From positions 1-45,125 of the forward strand of contig JAUXUI010000057.1 in assembly GCA_030681035.1 (NCBI GenBank): DNA of 45,125 nucleotides. Reading direction: 5' to 3'. The DNA comes from Lysobacteraceae bacterium. Lineage in GTDB: Bacteria; Pseudomonadota; Gammaproteobacteria; Xanthomonadales; Xanthomonadaceae. This document shows, piece after piece, positions 41,742-45,125 of the stretch. The position numbers and the translations under genes are program-made. The notes under the pieces were generated by a model that was not told where the DNA came from, did no database searches, and saw only the letters and a program-made list of their open reading frames with translations. The first letter of the stretch is position 1; each line of letters starts with the position of its first letter.

Positions 41742-44732
41742 TCAGCGCTTGGCTGGCCCGCTGCGATAACGCAGCGGCGTGTTTGCTGCCGCGCGGAACT
41801 TCAACGCGGCGAACTGTGGGTGTGATTCAGCCTCGGGCGCTTCAACCCGTTGCAGGCTGACACGCAGATCGAACCACGCCGCCTGACCGGTGATCGGGTC
41901 GGCATTGGCGTAGCTGCCATCGGGCAGCAGATCGTCGATCAGATGATTGAGCAGGAAACCCTGCTTGCTTTCCGGCGCATCCTTGTGCAAACGCCAGGCG
42001 CCGCGTCGTTTGCCGATCGCGTTCCAGGTCCACACCGTGTCGGGCTGGACATTGGCGGCGAGCCGCACCGGTACCACGATCTGGCTGTGCTGCGAGCGCA
42101 GCGCCACCCAGTCGTCATCACCAACGCCAAAGCGCGCGGCGGTATCCGGGTGCAGGTACAGGTAATTGCGGGTGGCAATCTGGCGTAGCCAGGCATTTTG
42201 CGAGCCCCAGGCGTGGTACATGAACATCGGGCGTTGGGTGATCGCGTGGAGAGGAAAGGCACGAACCCCTTCTCCCCCCGGGGTGAGATGTTGCGCTTGC
42301 AAGCCATCGGCTTGCGCAACATCGAACGCCCGGGCGCCAGCGCCCGGGCCGGGGCGCGTAGCGAGGTGGCGCGAAGCGCCGGATGAGGGTTCGGGATGCT
42401 CGCGAGGCTCGTTGGCAGCGGCCTGTGCGCCTTCCAGCGGCTCGTACCACAGCGGCAGCGGATCAAAATAACGTGCCACCCGTTCACGATGCTCGGCTGG
42501 CGGCGTATGCGGGCCATGGCCTTGCCCTGCCAGCCGGAATTTTTGCAAGGTCTCGCTATACAGTTGCAACGTGATCGGCTCGGCCTTGGCAATCAGGCCC
42601 ATGCCCTGTGCCCATTGCAGGTAATCGCGGTTGGCCATCTTGTAGTAACGGCCGGCGAGTGGCACCTCGGCGCGCCAGAAGCCGCCGTTTGCGATATAGC
42701 GTTTGAGCTGATCGGGGTTGGGCGCACCCTTGCCGTGTTGCTCGCCATCGCCACGCCAGCCGGCGAGCAGGCCAACGCCCGGCGCACGTTCGTGGCGCAC
42801 GATGTAATCGGCGTAGTCGCGGTAGCTTGGGGTGCCATCGGCGGCGACCATGCCCGGCAGCTTCAAGCGCGCGCCAAGCTCGAGCAATACCGATTGAAAG
42901 CCACGCACCTCGCGCGCGCCGTCCTCGGTTTCCGGCGCCAGCACCGGGTGGCGGATCGCATCGGCCACGCCATCGGCATCGGAGATCGGCCGATCCAGCA
43001 GCGAGATCGCATCGAAACGTTCGAGGTAGGTGGTGTCGGGCAACACCAGGTCGGCGTAGGCCACCATTTCCGAGGCATAGGCATCGCTGTAAATGATGTG
43101 CGGGATGCGGTATTCACCGTTGGCGTGCTTGTCGGTGAGCCAGTGCATCGTCTGCGTGGTGTTCATCGCCGAGTTCCAGCTCATGTTGGCCATGAACAAG
43201 AACAAGGTGTCGATCGGGTAGGGGTCGCCGGCCCAGGCATTGCGGATCACGGTGTGCATCATGCCGTGCGCGGCCAGCGGATAAGCCCACGAAAACGCAT
43301 GGTCGATGCGGCGTGGCTGGCCGTTTTCGTCCACCAGCAAATCTTCCGGGCCGTGGATGAAACCCAGCGGGCCGGCATCGAGCGAGCCATCGGCGCGGCG
43401 GCTTTTGCCGGGGCGGTTGGCCGGCGGAATCGGGCGCGGATACGGCGGCTGATAGCGAAAGCTGCCCGGCGTATCGACCGCACCGAGCAGCAGTTGCAAC
43501 AGGTGCAGCGCGCGGCAGGTATGAAAGCCGTTGGAATGCGCGCTGATCCCGCGCATCGCGTGCATCGCCACCGGCCGCCCGATCATTTCCGCGTGTTCCA
43601 CGCCGTGTACATCGGCCCAGCGGATCGGCAGCCGCAGATCGCTGTCGAACGCCGCCTGCGCCAGTTCCTGCGCCAGCCGGCGGATGGTGTCGGCGGGCAC
43701 ACCGCAGCGCTCGGCCACCGCAGCCGGCGCGTATTGCGGGTCGAGGTAGCGCTCAACCACCAGATGCAATGCCGGCACTGCCAGACGGCCATCGGGCAGG
43801 GTGTATTCACCGACCACCAGCGGCGCAATGCCGGTTGCCTGTGCCGGTGCAAAGCCCGGTCGGCCCTCGGCATCGCGCACCGCACACAACTCGCGGCACT
43901 GTTCATCACGCGCAAACAAGCCATCATCACTGGCGCCCGGGTCGCGGATCACCAGCCAGTGGGCATTGGTGTAGCGCACCAGATAGTCCAGATCGATGCG
44001 ATCACAACGCAGCAGTTCGTGGATCAGCGCAAACGCCAGCAGGCCATCGGTGCCGGGACGAATGCCCACCCATTCATCGGCAATTGCGCCATAGCCGGTG
44101 CGCACCGGATTGATCGCCACGATCTTGGCGCCGCGCGCCTTGAGCTGGCCCAGGCCGAGCTTGATCGGGTTGGAATCGTGATCCTCGGCCACGCCCCACA
44201 GCATCAGGTAGCGGGTGTGCTCCCAGTCGGGCTCGCCAAATTCCCAGAAACTGCCGCCCAGCGTGTACAGCCCGGCGGCAGCCATGTTCACCGAGCAAAA
44301 GCCACCGTGCGCGGCGTAATTGATGGTGCCAAATTGCTGCGCCCACCAGCCGGTCAGCGCCTGGCTCTGGTCGCGGCCGGTGAAGAAAGCCAACTCATCG
44401 GGATTGCGCTCGCGGATTTTGCCCAGCCAGCCGGCGGCAATCGACAGCGCCTCATCCCACTCGATTTCACGGAACTCGCCAGCGCCGCGTTCACCCACCC
44501 GCAGCAACGGCTTTTTCAGCCGCGCCGGCGAGTAATGCTGCATGATCCCGGCCGCGCCCTTGGCGCACAGCACACCGCGGTTAACCGGGTGCGCCGGATT
44601 GCCCTGGATGTAGCGCAACTTGCCATCCTTCAACCACACCTTGATGCCACAGCGGCAGGCGCACATGTAGCAGGTGGTGGTTTTCACGCTGTCGCCGGGC
44701 GAGGGCGACAGATCGAGGATGGGTTCGGACAT
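41742..44732 (-). CDS. soeA: Molybdopterin oxidoreductase, SoeA-like cytoplasmic sulfite dehydrogenase subunit
   Basis: 996 residues. The N-terminal [4Fe-4S] box is TTTCYMCACRCGIKVWLKDG, then NRGVLCAKGAAGIMQHY; the opening closely resembles SoeA. Bis-MGD domains follow, with AFFTGRDQSQALTGWWAQQF, MLWGVAEDHDSNPIKLGL and the C-terminal LHAITQRPMFMYHAWGSQNA, then WLRQI. There is no twin-arginine signal, so it is cytoplasmic. SoeABC oxidises sulfite to sulfate and feeds electrons to quinone. Start ATG 44732 (MSEPILDLSPSPGD) is preferred to 44756. About residues 780-824 form a Gly/Ala/Pro/Arg-rich insertion encoded by a 132-bp palindromic element in frame. Another member of the DMSO reductase family is possible. 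Confidence 0.87.
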   Translation of the reverse strand: MSEPILDLSPSPGDSVKTTTCYMCACRCGIKVWLKDGKLRYIQGNPAHPVNRGVLCAKGAAGIMQHYSPARLKKPLLRVGERGAGEFREIEWDEALSIAAGWLGKIRERNPDELAFFTGRDQSQALTGWWAQQFGTINYAAHGGFCSVNMAAAGLYTLGGSFWEFGEPDWEHTRYLMLWGVAEDHDSNPIKLGLGQLKARGAKIVAINPVRTGYGAIADEWVGIRPGTDGLLAFALIHELLRCDRIDLDYLVRYTNAHWLVIRDPGASDDGLFARDEQCRELCAVRDAEGRPGFAPAQATGIAPLVVGEYTLPDGRLAVPALHLVVERYLDPQYAPAAVAERCGVPADTIRRLAQELAQAAFDSDLRLPIRWADVHGVEHAEMIGRPVAMHAMRGISAHSNGFHTCRALHLLQLLLGAVDTPGSFRYQPPYPRPIPPANRPGKSRRADGSLDAGPLGFIHGPEDLLVDENGQPRRIDHAFSWAYPLAAHGMMHTVIRNAWAGDPYPIDTLFLFMANMSWNSAMNTTQTMHWLTDKHANGEYRIPHIIYSDAYASEMVAYADLVLPDTTYLERFDAISLLDRPISDADGVADAIRHPVLAPETEDGAREVRGFQSVLLELGARLKLPGMVAADGTPSYRDYADYIVRHERAPGVGLLAGWRGDGEQHGKGAPNPDQLKRYIANGGFWRAEVPLAGRYYKMANRDYLQWAQGMGLIAKAEPITLQLYSETLQKFRLAGQGHGPHTPPAEHRERVARYFDPLPLWYEPLEGAQAAANEPREHPEPSSGASRHLATRPGPGAGARAFDVAQADGLQAQHLTPGGEGVRAFPLHAITQRPMFMYHAWGSQNAWLRQIATRNYLYLHPDTAARFGVGDDDWVALRSQHSQIVVPVRLAANVQPDTVWTWNAIGKRRGAWRLHKDAPESKQGFLLNHLIDDLLPDGSYANADPITGQAAWFDLRVSLQRVEAPEAESHPQFAALKFRAAANTPLRYRSGPAKR
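42262..42393. repeat. 132-bp palindromic element inserted in frame in soeA
   Basis: Bounded by the inverted ends CGAACCC (42262-42268) and GGGTTCG (42387-42393), exactly 44 codons long. Inside are TTGCGC/GCGCAA with nested AGCC/GGCT (about 42290-42319), GCCCGGGCGC/GCGCCCGGGC (about 42328-42349) and GGCGC/GCGCC (about 42369-42381). It encodes a low-complexity run between EPREHPEP and VRAFPLHAITQRPM. The edges resemble intergenic repeats that begin ACCCTCATCCGGCGC and end GGGGAGAAGG. Confidence 0.8.
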
Positions 44733-44920
44733 CAGCGCTGGGTGACCGTTGGGCACAGGCGCACAGTGTAGTGGCGCAGTGTGTGTGCTGCCTAATCACC
44801 GTTGCACCAACGCTGGCAGCCCGCAGGGCATAAGCGTTTCGGGAAACCCCGCCAGCGTGGCGGCAAAAAGGCAGCGCATGGTGCGTGCCGGCGATGTGTA
44901 CCGCATGGGCCGTGCTTTTT

Positions 44921-44995
44921 TTACCCGTCATTCCTGCGGAAGCAGGAATCCAGTGCCATTGATGCATCGGGCTGTCTCTCCTCAACCAGGATCAC
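44921..44995 (-). pseudogene. Probable 5' stump of a vapC toxin gene
   Basis: A GTG at 44995 overlaps the vapB stop by four bases (GTGA), the usual vapBC join. It starts VILVE, close to the VapC opening 'MILVDTS', but then departs (ERQPDASMALDSCFRRNDG) and stops after 24 codons inside the palindromic repeat at 44927-44953. The toxin seems to have been lost by deletion or repeat insertion. The call rests on five residues and the overlap. Confidence 0.35.
44927..44953. repeat. Short palindrome GTCATTCCTGC..GCAGGAATCCAG
   Basis: Arms ATTCCTGC and GCAGGAAT around GGAA. This is the familiar form of a dispersed inverted repeat found in many proteobacteria. It lies in the stump of the vapC frame. 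Confidence 0.65.
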
Positions 44996-45125
44996 GTGGT
45001 GTGCTGGCGTCGGCGCGGCACCGGCTTCAAGTCGGGCTCGCTGCCGCCCAGGCGCGCCAGGCGACGGGCGCTTTCGCGTTCGATCAAGGCGCGCAGGGCC
45101 TCACGAACCAAGGCCGATTTTTCTT
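44992..45125 (-). CDS. VapB-type antitoxin, partial (5' end outside the window)
   Basis: The last 43 residues are visible: EKSALVREALRALIERESAR, then RLARLGGSEPDLKPVPRRRQ and HTT. This is the C-terminal half of the ribbon-helix-helix/VapB antitoxins of the '(K)SALVREALRALIERE-ARRLA-LGGSEP' type. The start lies beyond the right edge. The partner toxin gene downstream appears truncated, which would leave an orphan antitoxin. Confidence 0.8.
   Translation of the reverse strand, partial: EKSALVREALRALIERESARRLARLGGSEPDLKPVPRRRQHTT

Noticed and set aside
42396..44771. A 791-residue plus-strand open frame opposite soeA
   Set aside because: It is the antisense shadow of a GC-rich gene; the minus strand carries clear molybdopterin-enzyme motifs.
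44915..44960. Hairpin with T-run at 44915-44953 as an intrinsic terminator
   Set aside because: On the plus strand the T-run precedes the hairpin, and on the minus strand the hairpin is followed by an A-run, so neither orientation makes a terminator.

Overview
The window is a GC-rich, gene-dense bacterial chromosome segment. Gene content and operon layout point to a gammaproteobacterium of the Xanthomonadales/Lysobacterales type: a murU-amgK pair, an AlgA/XanB-like bifunctional mannose enzyme, a suf operon led by an Rrf2 regulator, cysD-cysNC, and dispersed REP palindromes of the kind known from xanthomonads and pseudomonads. This placement is inference, because no rRNA or tRNA gene is present.

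Layout. 1-1130 is a gene-free repeat block: short perfect hairpins with compensatory stem changes, CCCGGGTTA-type REP palindromes, and a 7x8-bp plus 11x7-bp minisatellite. 1133-8307 holds housekeeping genes: a YyaL/DUF255 thioredoxin-like protein, an RlmI-type rRNA methyltransferase, a GAF-GGDEF-EAL signalling protein, and the overlapping pair lgt-thyA. 8308-13840 is an accessory island that I read as an integron cassette array without an integrase (CALIN). Four convincing attC sites, all in minus orientation, separate a DUF4393/Abi-alpha gene, a small membrane protein, a complete type II restriction-modification pair and a ParE-type toxin-antitoxin pair. Several stop codons lie inside the attC ends. 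13841-17070 carries cell-wall recycling (murU, amgK) and GDP-mannose synthesis. 17227-18941 is a ketoacyl-ACP synthase with an overlapping thioesterase.

19064-24352 is a sulfate-assimilation block (CysB-like regulator, cysM, cysD, fused cysNC), with a repeat cluster filling the cysM-cysD gap. 24660-28112 holds an M20 peptidase, a ComEA-like secreted HhH protein, a SET-domain protein and a HutD/Ves protein. 28103-34575, read right to left, is a SUF Fe-S assembly operon: rrf2 regulator, sufB, sufC, sufD, sufS, a GNAT acetyltransferase and a Rieske ferredoxin. 34866-37125 is a divergent histidine kinase/response regulator pair whose start codons overlap in a single CATG. A membrane-anchored cytochrome c follows.

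38241-44732, read right to left, is a sulfite dehydrogenase-like operon (SoeA, permease, SoeB, SoeC). SoeA carries a 132-bp palindromic element inserted in frame, and the permease gene has a frameshift near its 3' end. The right edge contains the 3' part of a VapB antitoxin gene followed by what looks like the stump of vapC. A prominent REP family (core GTCGCCCACAGGGTGGGCTCCTACA and its complement) occurs in pairs at many operon boundaries and once inside the suf operon.

The sulfur genes connect logically: CysD/CysNC activate sulfate, CysM makes cysteine, SufS draws sulfur from cysteine for Fe-S clusters, and the Soe enzyme (an Fe-S molybdoprotein) would oxidise excess sulfite back to sulfate. 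The most unusual parts are the integrase-less defence cassette array, the compensatory micro-hairpin repeats, the in-frame palindrome in soeA and the overlapping start codons of the two-component pair.
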